Part shown: piece after piece, positions 46,351 through 55,151 of the stretch
Layout: each line of letters begins with the position of its first letter
Numbering within the stretch: the first letter of the stretch is position 1
NCBI GenBank assembly: GCA_017395635.1
Contig: JAFQOE010000047.1
Coordinates: 62,001-126,000 of the forward strand
Reading direction: 5' to 3'
Source: Lachnospiraceae bacterium
GTDB taxonomy: Bacteria > Bacillota > Clostridia > Lachnospirales > Lachnospiraceae
Length of the DNA: 64,000 bases
Position numbers and translations under genes: made by a program
The notes under the pieces: model-generated
The model's input: only the letters and a program-made list of their open reading frames with translations
What the model was told of the DNA's origin: nothing
Databases searched by the model: none

Positions 46351-48130
46351 GATATACCTCCATCTGCATGTTTTGAATATATTGCGTATCCAAATGTTTC
46401 ATCTCTGTTTCCGGTTCCAAATCTTCTAAAAATGCTATTATTTCTTCATACTGTCGAATCACTTCTTCCGAATCAGCCTGCTGAAGAATAACCTTCCAGT
46501 CATCAACAGTATACTCTTGTTCCGCGGATTGTTTTAGTGAAGCATCCAATATTACTATCACACCTTCGTCTTTTTTCTCTTCATATAACGCCTTTACATT
46601 CTCATATTCCCGATAATCTACCAATGAAAACATATCAGCATACATTAGAGTCGGAACCATTGTAGTCAATACCCACGAAGAATTTGTTACATAAATACAA
46701 TTCTCATTCTTCACAATATCTTCAAATTTCGCATTTCCTTGCCTCTTGAATGCATATATCCCAGGCAAAGTACAATTGTAACAATTAACACCAACCAAAA
46801 CAATACAAGCTATTAAAAGTATAATTTGTGACCTTTTTTTCTTTTTGAATATAATCAATGACAACTGATATATCAACGCCATTCCAATAATTGCCAATAT
46901 CGGAAAAACATAAAATAAATACCTGTCTATCGCCGGTCCCATTGCATACACATATGAGGTTTCACCAACTACAAACATTTGTCCTATAATAGTTGCAAAT
47001 AACAGTATATAGACCCAATTTGTTCTCCGCATAAGATAGCGCCATGTCCTACATGGATGTAAAAAAACAATTTTATTATACTTTACAAACTTTTTCATTC
47101 CCACTGTATCTCTCAATAAATAAAACAGAGGAATACATACTATCAATAGAAAAACCAACACTCCCAATACAATCGGCACAGTAGCGGATGCATACATGGA
47201 TATTGAAATATTAAACATCTTTTTCATCATATAGTGAGATAAAATCAGAAAACGCATCGTGAAATTATAATCTGTATACGACGCCTCTGTACTAATCTTA
47301 TTTTCTGTAACCTGAAACATGGCAGGAAAAATACTAACAGATAATATAAAAATTGCTAGCATAAAAAAACCGAACCCGAATGTCAATTTGTACTCTCTCT
47401 TAAACAAGAAAAATGCACATATGCAAAATGTCAATATTCCCATAAAAGAAACAACATAATAATGAGTCAGAAAACCTATTAGTGAAGCAACACCAATTGC
47501 AATCAAATTAAACTGAAGCAACTTGTGGTTTTCTTTGTATTTCTGCAAATATCTTAATATATTATATAAGATTATCATAATCAATGCTGTACACATAGCA
47601 TACATTCTCAAATATACGTGTGTATCACGTGCACCCATACTAAATCCATACAATGCACAACAACAAAGTGCAAACACATCATTTTTTAACAATTTTGCCG
47701 TTTTGAACAGAAAAATCATGGTCACAAGAAATGATACAATATTAATGGAAAATGAAAACCATCTAGAATACTGTTCCGGAAAAAACGAACATATTGTATG
47801 TAATACCATACTGTGAAACGGAGGACTAAGATCTACAATCTGATTGTTGTATATAGACCCATACTGAAATCGTTCTCCATCGTTTACAACAATATAATCA
47901 TTCAGTACCTGCGCATTGCTCCATTCATTGATATACAGCAGATTCCCTTGGTTATCCTGATAGATATCTTTCAGATTATAACTATTGGCAAATCCATAAG
48001 ACCAGATTTCATCCGAATGATATCCTTCTTTCCAAAACTGAAAATAGCATATTATACTGATAAGTTGTATACAAATCATAATCGTTAATATAATATACAC
48101 TCTCTTCTTACTACATTCTTCTTTCTTCAT
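46337..48130 (-). CDS. GT-C-type membrane glycosyltransferase (GT39/ArnT-like)
   Basis: 597 residues with about ten to twelve transmembrane helices and a large extracytoplasmic C-terminal part after about residue 490. The first loop has HSDEIWSYG, resembling the acidic pair of GT39/GT83 enzymes, and RDTHVYLRMYAM lies where such enzymes have a conserved Arg-rich segment. It would move a sugar from a polyprenyl phosphate to an external acceptor, with the GtrB-like enzyme as supplier. ATG 48130 or GTG 48133 both fit the AAAGGAG site. It starts 25 nt after hemW. Confidence 0.8.
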   Translation of the reverse strand: MKKEECSKKRVYIILTIMICIQLISIICYFQFWKEGYHSDEIWSYGFANSYNLKDIYQDNQGNLLYINEWSNAQVLNDYIVVNDGERFQYGSIYNNQIVDLSPPFHSMVLHTICSFFPEQYSRWFSFSINIVSFLVTMIFLFKTAKLLKNDVFALCCCALYGFSMGARDTHVYLRMYAMCTALIMIILYNILRYLQKYKENHKLLQFNLIAIGVASLIGFLTHYYVVSFMGILTFCICAFFLFKREYKLTFGFGFFMLAIFILSVSIFPAMFQVTENKISTEASYTDYNFTMRFLILSHYMMKKMFNISISMYASATVPIVLGVLVFLLIVCIPLFYLLRDTVGMKKFVKYNKIVFLHPCRTWRYLMRRTNWVYILLFATIIGQMFVVGETSYVYAMGPAIDRYLFYVFPILAIIGMALIYQLSLIIFKKKKRSQIILLIACIVLVGVNCYNCTLPGIYAFKRQGNAKFEDIVKNENCIYVTNSSWVLTTMVPTLMYADMFSLVDYREYENVKALYEEKKDEGVIVILDASLKQSAEQEYTVDDWKVILQQADSEEVIRQYEEIIAFLEDLEPETEMKHLDTQYIQNMQMEVYLVNP

Positions 48131-48155
48131 CACTATGTACTCCTTTGTTTCATCT

Positions 48156-49511
48156 TTATAACATAAACTCTGCCATTATCACATTGCTGACATCAATTCC
48201 TGCATCACTCAAAAAAATGTTCTCTTCTTTCTCTATCAACAATTCCTGATTCACATATTTTTGAATTATTTTTCCATAAACACTTTCTATTCCTACACCA
48301 AAACGTTGTTTGAATTCTTCCTTTGATACACCACTTGTACAACGAAGTCCCAAAAACATAAACTCTTCCATCTCGTCTTTTCGTTTCAGAAATTGTAAAT
48401 CTTTATAATAATCTCTCACAAATTCCAAAAGTGCATTGTTCTCATATTGACGATATTTTTGTAAATTGGCATTATCTCCAGCATATGACAAGTCCATTCC
48501 TATACTCATTTCAAGCGTTTCTTCGAAACCCACATACACTTCATCTTCATAATAATGATAGGTATTAGTATAAGAATCTTCTCTCATTCCTTCGCAATTC
48601 GAAAATCTTCCGATATACTCATCCATATTCTCTACACCATGAAAACGAACTCGTTCACATTTCTCATCGTCAATCCTCACTTGAAGATAAGACGAGGCCC
48701 CCAAACCTATTCCCAAATACTCTCCACCAGTCCAGTAGACCAGATTATGCCGACATTCATATCCATGTTTAGCATAATTAGATATCTCATATCGATTATA
48801 TTTGCTATTCCTAAGCAACATTTTGGTCTTAGCATATAATTGCCGATCCAATTCTTCTGACGGCAAAACATCTAACAACGCATCATTATCGTATAAAGGT
48901 GTTCCTTCTTCTACAATTAAACTATAAGCGGAAATGTGTTCCGGTTGCAACGCAACCACTTTTGCCAACGTTCTAAGGTAAGACTCTGTTGACTCCCCCG
49001 GAAGACCCGACATCAAATCCACGTTAATATTACTATATCCTACCTGTCTTGCATTACTGTATGCTGCAATAAATTGATCATAATTATGAACTCTTCCTAA
49101 CAGCTTTAACAGTTCGTCATTGGCACTTTGCAATCCAATACTCAAGCGATTAATTCCTACTTTGCGATATACTGCCAATTTGTCCTTTGTAAGACTATCC
49201 GGATTTCCTTCTATGGTAATCTCCGCCTGTTCATCTACATAAAATACTCCTCGTATTGTTTCCATAACCAGCTCAATCAAAGATGCATCTATATAGGAAG
49301 GGGTTCCTCCACCAAAAAATATAGTTTTGATAACATACTCATTTGCAATCGACTTATAAGCCTTTATTTCCTTACAAAGTGCAGTTATATATTGCTTATG
49401 ACTACTGTAACTACAGCCTGCAAAAGATAGAAAATCACAGTAATTACATTTCGCCTTACAAAATGGAATATGCACGTATATACTTAATTCTCTCTTCTTA
49501 GGGTTCTTCAT
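48156..49511 (-). CDS. hemW: Radical SAM heme chaperone HemW
   Basis: 451 residues, longer than the usual 380. The radical SAM motif is CKAKCNYCDF in YVHIPFCKAKCNYCDFLSF; FFGGGTPSYI and ISAYSLIVEEGTPL are typical of HemW, as is the C-terminal domain FLGLRCTSGVSKEEF. It is often misnamed coproporphyrinogen oxidase; HemW relatives transfer heme. The start overlaps the lepA stop by one base (TAATG). In Bacillus hrcA follows directly, but here the glycan cluster intervenes. Confidence 0.93.
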   Translation of the reverse strand: MKNPKKRELSIYVHIPFCKAKCNYCDFLSFAGCSYSSHKQYITALCKEIKAYKSIANEYVIKTIFFGGGTPSYIDASLIELVMETIRGVFYVDEQAEITIEGNPDSLTKDKLAVYRKVGINRLSIGLQSANDELLKLLGRVHNYDQFIAAYSNARQVGYSNINVDLMSGLPGESTESYLRTLAKVVALQPEHISAYSLIVEEGTPLYDNDALLDVLPSEELDRQLYAKTKMLLRNSKYNRYEISNYAKHGYECRHNLVYWTGGEYLGIGLGASSYLQVRIDDEKCERVRFHGVENMDEYIGRFSNCEGMREDSYTNTYHYYEDEVYVGFEETLEMSIGMDLSYAGDNANLQKYRQYENNALLEFVRDYYKDLQFLKRKDEMEEFMFLGLRCTSGVSKEEFKQRFGVGIESVYGKIIQKYVNQELLIEKEENIFLSDAGIDVSNVIMAEFML

Positions 49512-51325
49512 TATTCCTCATCCAATTTCAACACACTCATAAATGCCTTTTGCGGAATTTCTACATTACCAATCTGACGCATACGCTTCTTACCTTCTTT
49601 TTGCTTTTCAAGAAGCTTTTTCTTACGGGTAATATCACCACCATAACATTTCGCCAGCACGTCTTTACGAAGAGCTTTCACTGTTTCTCTCGCAATAATC
49701 TTGCTTCCAATCGCAGCCTGAATCGGTATTTCAAACAAATGTCTCGGGATTTCTCCTTTTAATTTCTCGCACATTTTACGTCCGCGTTCGTATGCCGTAT
49801 CTGCATGTACAATAAATGAAAGTGCATCCACTTCTTCTTTATTAATCAATATATCAAGCTTCACCAGATTGGAACGAACATAACCGTTCATTTCATAATC
49901 AAAAGAGGCATAACCTCGCGAACGGGACTTTAAGGCATCAAAGAAATCATATATAATTTCATTCAATGGCAAATCATACTTTAACAACGCTCTTGTCTCT
50001 TCTATATATTCCATACTCTTATACACACCTCGTCGTTCCTGACAAAGCTGCATAATCGCACCTACATAATCCTTTGTTACCATGATTTCTGCGGAAACAA
50101 ATGGTTCTTCCATGTAATCAATCATGGATGGATCCGGTAAATTGGACGGATTCGTCAACTCAATCATTTCACCATCTGTTTTGTGCACTCGATAGATAAC
50201 CCCCGGTGCTGTAGTAACTAAATCTAAATTATACTCTCTTTCTAAACGTTCCTGAATAATCTCAAGATGCAATAATCCCAAGAAACCACAGCGATAACCA
50301 AAGCCTAAGGCAATAGAAGTTTCCGGTTCATAGCTCAAAGCTGCATCATTAAGCTGAAGTTTCTCTAAAGCATCACGCAAATCAGGATACTTCGCTCCAT
50401 CTGCAGGATACAACCCACAATAAACCATTGGATTTGCTTTCTTGTAACCCGGTAAAGCTTCTATACATGGATGATTGGCATCTGTTACCGTGTCACCTAC
50501 CTGTGTTTCTTTTACATCCTTAAGACTCGCCGTAATATATCCTACCATTCCTGCCGAAAGTTCATCTTGCGGAATAAACTGTCCTGCACCAAAAATACCA
50601 ACCTCTACGACCTCTACAGTTGCACCGGTTGCCATCATCTTAATCTGGGTTCCTTTGCGTACCGACCCATCAAACAAACGACAGAAAATGATAACACCCT
50701 TGTAAGCATCATACTTACTGTCAAAAATCAATGCTTTCAGGGATGCATCCGGATTTCCCAACGGTGCCGGAATCTTCTCTACAATCTGTTCCAACACATC
50801 TTCAATATTAAGACCTGTCTTAGCTGAGATGCGTGGTGCATCCATAGCCTCAATACCAATCACATCCTCAATCTCATTCGCCACACGGTCAGGATCTGCA
50901 CTTGGTAAGTCAATCTTATTGATAACAGGCATAACCTCTAAGTCATTATCAATCGCCAAATATACATTAGCCAAAGTCTGTGCTTCAATTCCCTGTGCCG
51001 CATCCACCACTAAAATTGCACCCTCGCAGGCCGCTAAACTTCTAGAAACCTCATAGTTAAAATCCACATGTCCCGGTGTATCAATCAAGTTGAAAATATA
51101 TTCTTCTCCATTCTTTGCCTTATAGACAATGCGGACAGCTTGCGCTTTAATGGTAATACCACGTTCGCGTTCCAATTCCATATTATCAAGAACCTGCGCT
51201 TGCATTTCACGATCTGTCAACAAACCGGTTTTCTCTATTATTCGGTCAGCCAAAGTCGACTTACCATGGTCAATATGTGCAATAATACTAAAATTACGAA
51301 TTTTATTCTGATCTAAATGTGCCAT
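49511..51325 (-). CDS. lepA: Elongation factor 4 (LepA)
   Basis: 604 residues. The GTPase motifs [32 protein letters not shown] and NKIDLPSAD are followed by the LepA-specific C-terminal domain ([22 protein letters not shown] split at YGGDI). It acts on stalled or back-translocated ribosomes. GGAGATAACA precedes the ATG, and a short hairpin lies in the leader. Confidence 0.97.
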   Translation of the reverse strand: MAHLDQNKIRNFSIIAHIDHGKSTLADRIIEKTGLLTDREMQAQVLDNMELERERGITIKAQAVRIVYKAKNGEEYIFNLIDTPGHVDFNYEVSRSLAACEGAILVVDAAQGIEAQTLANVYLAIDNDLEVMPVINKIDLPSADPDRVANEIEDVIGIEAMDAPRISAKTGLNIEDVLEQIVEKIPAPLGNPDASLKALIFDSKYDAYKGVIIFCRLFDGSVRKGTQIKMMATGATVEVVEVGIFGAGQFIPQDELSAGMVGYITASLKDVKETQVGDTVTDANHPCIEALPGYKKANPMVYCGLYPADGAKYPDLRDALEKLQLNDAALSYEPETSIALGFGYRCGFLGLLHLEIIQERLEREYNLDLVTTAPGVIYRVHKTDGEMIELTNPSNLPDPSMIDYMEEPFVSAEIMVTKDYVGAIMQLCQERRGVYKSMEYIEETRALLKYDLPLNEIIYDFFDALKSRSRGYASFDYEMNGYVRSNLVKLDILINKEEVDALSFIVHADTAYERGRKMCEKLKGEIPRHLFEIPIQAAIGSKIIARETVKALRKDVLAKCYGGDITRKKKLLEKQKEGKKRMRQIGNVEIPQKAFMSVLKLDEE

Positions 51326-51344
51326 TGTTATCTCCTATCCTTTC

Positions 51345-51366
51345 AAGATTCGCTCTTGCAAATCTT
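51345..51366 (-). promoter_or_regulatory. Hairpin in the lepA leader
   Basis: On the minus strand AAGATTTGC pairs with GCGAATCTT (one G-U) around a 4-nt loop, just ahead of the lepA ribosome binding site. No T-run follows, so it may affect translation or stability and is unlikely to be a terminator. Confidence 0.45.
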
Positions 51367-51393
51367 CCCACATGACCTAGTCATACAAAGTAG

Positions 51394-51422
51394 AGTATAA
51401 CACATTATTTCTTTTGACTCAA
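51394..51422 (-). promoter_or_regulatory. Sigma-A promoter for lepA-hemW, overlapping the end of spoIIP
   Basis: On the minus strand TTGAGT (51417-51422), a 17-bp spacer and TATACT (51394-51399). The -35 lies inside the last spoIIP codons. It gives lepA vegetative expression apart from sporulation, and the transcript could run through hemW into the glycan cluster, since no terminator is seen there. Confidence 0.7.
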
Positions 51423-52577
51423 CACTTTATCCAGTATTGCTGCCAATGGCTCCATAGCATTTTTTTCTTCCTCCAAAGTATTATTTTGTGCTCCCACTTC
51501 TATCAATGTAGCTTTTGGCATTATATGCAGATTATATCGAAGACTACGCACATATATCTTTCGCACATAATCGCCATAGTGTTCTTTTCCGGTCAAATAC
51601 ATTTGGAAACTAAAAGCAAGATTCGTAAGTTTGTTAGGATTTTCCAAATATGCAATTTCCCCATTCATGCTGGAACGACTCACTCCATTTAAGAACATAA
51701 TCTTTGCGGTTTTCTTCCCATTAATTTCTGTAACCAAGCGAGTGTCTTCATCCACGCCATCTCTATGTAAATCAATCACTACTTCTATCGAAGGATTTTC
51801 CTTTAGAATTTTTGATACTCCGTTATAGGAATTCTCATATGCTTTACTGCGATCTAGCACCCCATCTATCATATCATAGGTGGTCGTATCATGATAAACT
51901 GCTATTCCATATTGCTCTTCTAATAATTTTGTCAGATATGCTCCCACACCAACAATCGTATCTTCCTGATACCCTTCTCTGCTATCTACAAACGCCTCTG
52001 ATGCATGCGTATGATAAATTAATATTTTATATTCATTATTCTTTTTAGCTTCTGCTACTGACTCACTTTTCAAACCCTCCACTTCTAAATTTTGATCCAA
52101 CAAATTTGTAAGACTTAATTCTTCTTCTGTCATATGCGTATTGGCATCCACTACAAATATATGGCTTAATAAAAAATCAGGATTGTTTATCTGTTCCATT
52201 GTAAAAGTTGTCCCACCAACACCATCCGCCAATGTTGTAACATTATCTTTCAATTCATTCATTTTTATCTTCTCACTTTGTTCTTCTAATGTAACAATAT
52301 CACCATTAACCGGTAATTCTCCTTCATCCTCATAAAACCAATCCGGCACATCATAGGTGGTAGCATAATCTATCTCTTTTTTTCCATATTCCTGCTCATA
52401 TGTAAGTAGCGGTACCATCTGCGATGTTGCCTCAAAGAAAATGTCCTTTTCTTTTATTGGTTCCTTTACCATCAGCCATACTAACAGCAAGATACATACC
52501 ACTACGCGAGGTTTATTCAGTTTTCCTGTTTCCATATACATATTTTTTCTCATAGTATTATTGTATTCCGGAAACAA
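51405..52577 (-). CDS. spoIIP: Stage II sporulation protein P (SpoIIP)
   Basis: 390 residues: one N-terminal transmembrane helix (VVVCILLLVWLMV), then the amidase/endopeptidase domain with LIYHTHASEAFVDS, VYHDTTTYD, VVIDLHRDGVD and IEVGAQNNTLEEEKNAM, including the metal-binding His and Glu residues. It degrades septal peptidoglycan during engulfment. The likely start is TTG 52577 with AGGA 9 nt upstream; ATG 52553 is the alternative. It follows gpr by 16 nt, the Bacillus order. Confidence 0.94.
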   Translation of the reverse strand: MFPEYNNTMRKNMYMETGKLNKPRVVVCILLLVWLMVKEPIKEKDIFFEATSQMVPLLTYEQEYGKKEIDYATTYDVPDWFYEDEGELPVNGDIVTLEEQSEKIKMNELKDNVTTLADGVGGTTFTMEQINNPDFLLSHIFVVDANTHMTEEELSLTNLLDQNLEVEGLKSESVAEAKKNNEYKILIYHTHASEAFVDSREGYQEDTIVGVGAYLTKLLEEQYGIAVYHDTTTYDMIDGVLDRSKAYENSYNGVSKILKENPSIEVVIDLHRDGVDEDTRLVTEINGKKTAKIMFLNGVSRSSMNGEIAYLENPNKLTNLAFSFQMYLTGKEHYGDYVRKIYVRSLRYNLHIMPKATLIEVGAQNNTLEEEKNAMEPLAAILDKVLSQKK

Positions 52578-52593
52578 TTCATATATTCCTAAA

Positions 52594-53499
52594 TTAAGTT
52601 AATACAGCTTGATTAATCGCTTCAGAAATCGTATAACTAATCCTTTTTACTGCCTCATCAATATCCTTTGGAGTCACAAACATATTTTCCAAATAAGGGG
52701 TTACCATTTCACAAGCCAACTGATAACGTTCCTCATCATTAAATTTCTTTAACACATTCTTAGTTGACTGCTTACCAATTGCATTTACCATTAAGTCCAT
52801 TGCATCATTGACAATTGTCGGAACGGAAATCACCGTTGGCACACCAATCGCCAAAACCGGTACTCCCACACTGTCCTTATTGATTGCATTACGATGATTT
52901 CCTACACCTGACCCCGGTGTAATACCTGTATCCGCTAACTGAATCGTCTTATTTAATCGATCTGAATTTCTTGCTGCCAATGCATCAATTACAATAATTA
53001 GCTCTGGTTTAATTTCTCTCGCCAACGCCTTCAAAATCAAAGCAGCTTCCATCCCCGTCTGCGCCATAACCCCTGGGGCAATCGCACTCATCTCTACACT
53101 TTCTGAAATAATCCCTTCATTTAGTAAATGTCTTGTCACATAAAGATTATCAATCACATATGGACCTAACGCATCCGGTGTCACCTCACGATTCCCAAGA
53201 CCTGCCACCATAATTTTTTTCTTATTTCCTATAAACTGCTTTAAGTTTTTTACCAACACTTCCGTCATAGGTTTATGAAACCCCTCATCAAACTCTCTTA
53301 AATGTTCACTTTCCAATGTAATATATGTTCCGATAGGCTTTCCTAAGCACATTGCCCCTTCATCATTTTCCACTACAATTCGTACTTCTTTAATATCCGT
53401 ATCACCATTGTTTTTGGTCATTACATGCACACCCGTTATTGGTTCTTCACGCTGTATATCCTCTTTCATTTCTACCGCAAGGTCCGTTCTTCCACGCAT
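52594..53499 (-). CDS. gpr: Germination protease GPR
   Basis: 301 residues. RGRTDLAVEM at the N-terminus, LGNREVTPDALGP, SAIAPGVMAQTGMEA, IIVIDALAARNSDRLN and GITPGSGVGNHR are characteristic of the A25 spore protease, which degrades small acid-soluble proteins at germination and is made as a zymogen. ATG 53499 has AAAGGAG 7 nt upstream; longer starts at 53517 and 53562 lack good sites. Sigma-G control is expected, but I could not find a convincing sigma-G promoter. Confidence 0.94.
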   Translation of the reverse strand: MRGRTDLAVEMKEDIQREEPITGVHVMTKNNGDTDIKEVRIVVENDEGAMCLGKPIGTYITLESEHLREFDEGFHKPMTEVLVKNLKQFIGNKKKIMVAGLGNREVTPDALGPYVIDNLYVTRHLLNEGIISESVEMSAIAPGVMAQTGMEAALILKALAREIKPELIIVIDALAARNSDRLNKTIQLADTGITPGSGVGNHRNAINKDSVGVPVLAIGVPTVISVPTIVNDAMDLMVNAIGKQSTKNVLKKFNDEERYQLACEMVTPYLENMFVTPKDIDEAVKRISYTISEAINQAVLT

Positions 53500-53590
53500 C
53501 GTTGTACTCCTTTCCATATACTTCTCTCTAAATCTTAACCAATTTTTTCTTCTCCTATACACCTACACTCAGACTCAATTTATAGAAATT

Positions 53591-53678
53591 TCCCTGACTT
53601 TCAAAAACGAACGAAAATCCTGTTGGGATTGTGAAAGAACACATATAGTAGAATTTTTCGTTCTCTGAATATCAGGGA
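53591..53678. repeat. Imperfect inverted repeat in the gpr-rpsT divergent gap
   Basis: TCCCTGA at 53591-53597 mirrors TCAGGGA at 53672-53678, and GAACGAAAA at 53609-53617 mirrors TTTTCGTTC at 53655-53663, with similar but unequal spacing between the paired blocks. It lies upstream of the rpsT -35, so it would be outside that transcript but inside any long gpr leader. The rest of this 315-bp gap holds only the rpsT promoter and ribosome binding site. Confidence 0.7.
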
Positions 53679-53696
53679 GATTTTGAAAAAAAGGAA

Positions 53697-53725
53697 TTGA
53701 CAAAATGTGGTTTGTCGATTATTAT
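53697..53725 (+). promoter_or_regulatory. Strong sigma-A promoter of rpsT
   Basis: TTGACA (53697-53702), exactly 17 bp, TATTAT (53720-53725). Near consensus, as expected for a ribosomal protein gene. The leader is about 80 nt. Confidence 0.85.
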
Positions 53726-53814
53726 AGACGAGTATGTTTACATTAGATTGTCCGTGTCCGGTTTTAATGTAAAACCATAACATAAACATTTAACATTGAA
53801 TGGAGGTGTCCACG

Positions 53815-54078
53815 TTGGCAAATATCAAATCTGCAAAGAAGAGAATCAAGGTAATCGAGACTAAGACTATGAGAAACAAGATGGTAAAGTCTGAGTTAAA
53901 GACTGTTATCAAAAAGCTTGAGGCTACTATCGCTGCTGGTGATAAGGCTGCTGCTGAAGAGCAGTTAAAGCTTTGTACATCTAAGATTAGTAAGGCTGCT
54001 ACTAAAGGAATTGTACACAAGAACACAGCTGCTAGAAAAATCTCTCGTTTATCTGCTGCCGTTAACAAGATGGCATAA
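53815..54078 (+). CDS. rpsT: 30S ribosomal protein S20
   Basis: 87 residues, matching S20 from start to end: ANIKSAKKRIKVIETKTMRNK, then SELKTVIKKLEATIAAGDKAAAEE and KGIVHKNTAARKISRLSAAVNK. The true start is TTG 53815: GGAGGTG lies 6 nt upstream and the family begins (M)ANIKSAKKR; an ATG at 53800 overlaps the ribosome binding site. A TTG start for S20 is also known in E. coli. Codon use is unlike the neighbours, with many GCT and AAG codons, as in highly expressed genes. Confidence 0.95.
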   Translation: MANIKSAKKRIKVIETKTMRNKMVKSELKTVIKKLEATIAAGDKAAAEEQLKLCTSKISKAATKGIVHKNTAARKISRLSAAVNKMA

Positions 54079-54109
54079 TACATTCGTATTGATTTTAAGA
54101 TAGACATGA

Positions 54110-54138
54110 AAAAGGACCGCTTAACCCACGGTCCTTTT
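54110..54138. terminator. Bidirectional terminator between rpsT and holA
   Basis: AAAAGGACCG (54110-54119) and CGGTCCTTTT (54129-54138) form a GC-cored stem with T-rich ends on both strands. It serves the convergent rpsT and the comEA-holA operon. Confidence 0.88.
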
Positions 54139-54149
54139 ATTGTACCTTT

Positions 54150-55130
54150 CTATTTGCCACTAAATTCCACAATCAATAATTCCACCCCAACGATATCCCT
54201 AATGATTCCCATTTTGATTTCCTGATCTGTCTTAGAACATCTCTCCAACATTTCCTTTAATTCAGAATATTGGTAAACAGAAGCTTGATTCATATATTTT
54301 TTAACGGTAAACGGAGGTATTCCGCAAAGTGATGCAATGGATTTTCCATCTTTACCACTATCCCTCAATGCTGCAATCTGCATTAGAATATTATAATGTC
54401 TGGTTAATAAACTTAAAATCTGCATTGCCGGTTTGCGAAGTTCCAGTAAATCACGATACAATTTCAATGCTTTCTTTTGATTACGAGCACCGATAGCATC
54501 TAGCATATCAAACATTTTATCCTCTGCTTCATCCAGACAGACTGCATTAATATCTTCAATCGTTATATAATTCCTATCTGCACAATATGAAAACAGCTTC
54601 TCTAACTCATTTTTTAACAGGAACATCTCTGTACCCATATGTTCAATCATATAGAAAACAGCTGCATCTTCTATATTTTTATCTTCGTCTGTACAAAGCT
54701 TCTTAATCCATGAAATAAGCATTTTGTCACTAGGCATTGTTAGTTCTGTTACATAACCATTCTTTTTAAACCATTTGTATAAACTATTTCTTCCATCTAC
54801 TTCCTCTTCTACCATAATAACAACCGTAGAATCCGGAAACTTCTCAAAATGTTCACTTACACCTTCAGAAGACTTTTTCAACAAACCGGTATTTTCTAAT
54901 ACTAACACCCTATGTTCCGAAAAGAATGGCAAAGTCTCTCCTGTCTCATAGATATTGGATAAATTCGGATTATGACCTTCCACATAGTAATAATTCATAG
55001 TATCTTCTATATCTACCAAAGCCTTAGAAAGCTTCTCTTTATATTGTTTTTTTAAATATCCTTCACTTCCCATCAACAAATAAAACTGCTGAAATGCATT
55101 ATTCTTAATGTCCTGATTAATACGGTCCAT
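54150..55130 (-). CDS. holA: DNA polymerase III delta subunit (HolA)
   Basis: 326 residues of the YqeN/HolA type: NAFQQFYLLMGSEGYLKKQYKEKL at the N-terminus, the AAA-like clamp-loader core without a full Walker A, and a C-terminal helical collar (LLTRHYNILMQIAALRDSGKDGKSIASLCGIPPFTVKKY in part). It opens the sliding clamp. It is the last gene of the comEA operon, 21 nt after comEC, as in Bacillus. Confidence 0.92.
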   Translation of the reverse strand: MDRINQDIKNNAFQQFYLLMGSEGYLKKQYKEKLSKALVDIEDTMNYYYVEGHNPNLSNIYETGETLPFFSEHRVLVLENTGLLKKSSEGVSEHFEKFPDSTVVIMVEEEVDGRNSLYKWFKKNGYVTELTMPSDKMLISWIKKLCTDEDKNIEDAAVFYMIEHMGTEMFLLKNELEKLFSYCADRNYITIEDINAVCLDEAEDKMFDMLDAIGARNQKKALKLYRDLLELRKPAMQILSLLTRHYNILMQIAALRDSGKDGKSIASLCGIPPFTVKKYMNQASVYQYSELKEMLERCSKTDQEIKMGIIRDIVGVELLIVEFSGK

Positions 55131-55151
55131 TTCAAATCTCCTATTTATATA

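Noticed and set aside
53500-53700. Sigma-G promoter for gpr
   Set aside because: Expected from the family, but no stretch gives both a convincing -35 and CATnnTA -10 at the right distance.
53790-54107. Minus-strand open frame opposite rpsT
   Set aside because: It is the mirror of the highly biased rpsT coding sequence, which is unmistakable on the plus strand.
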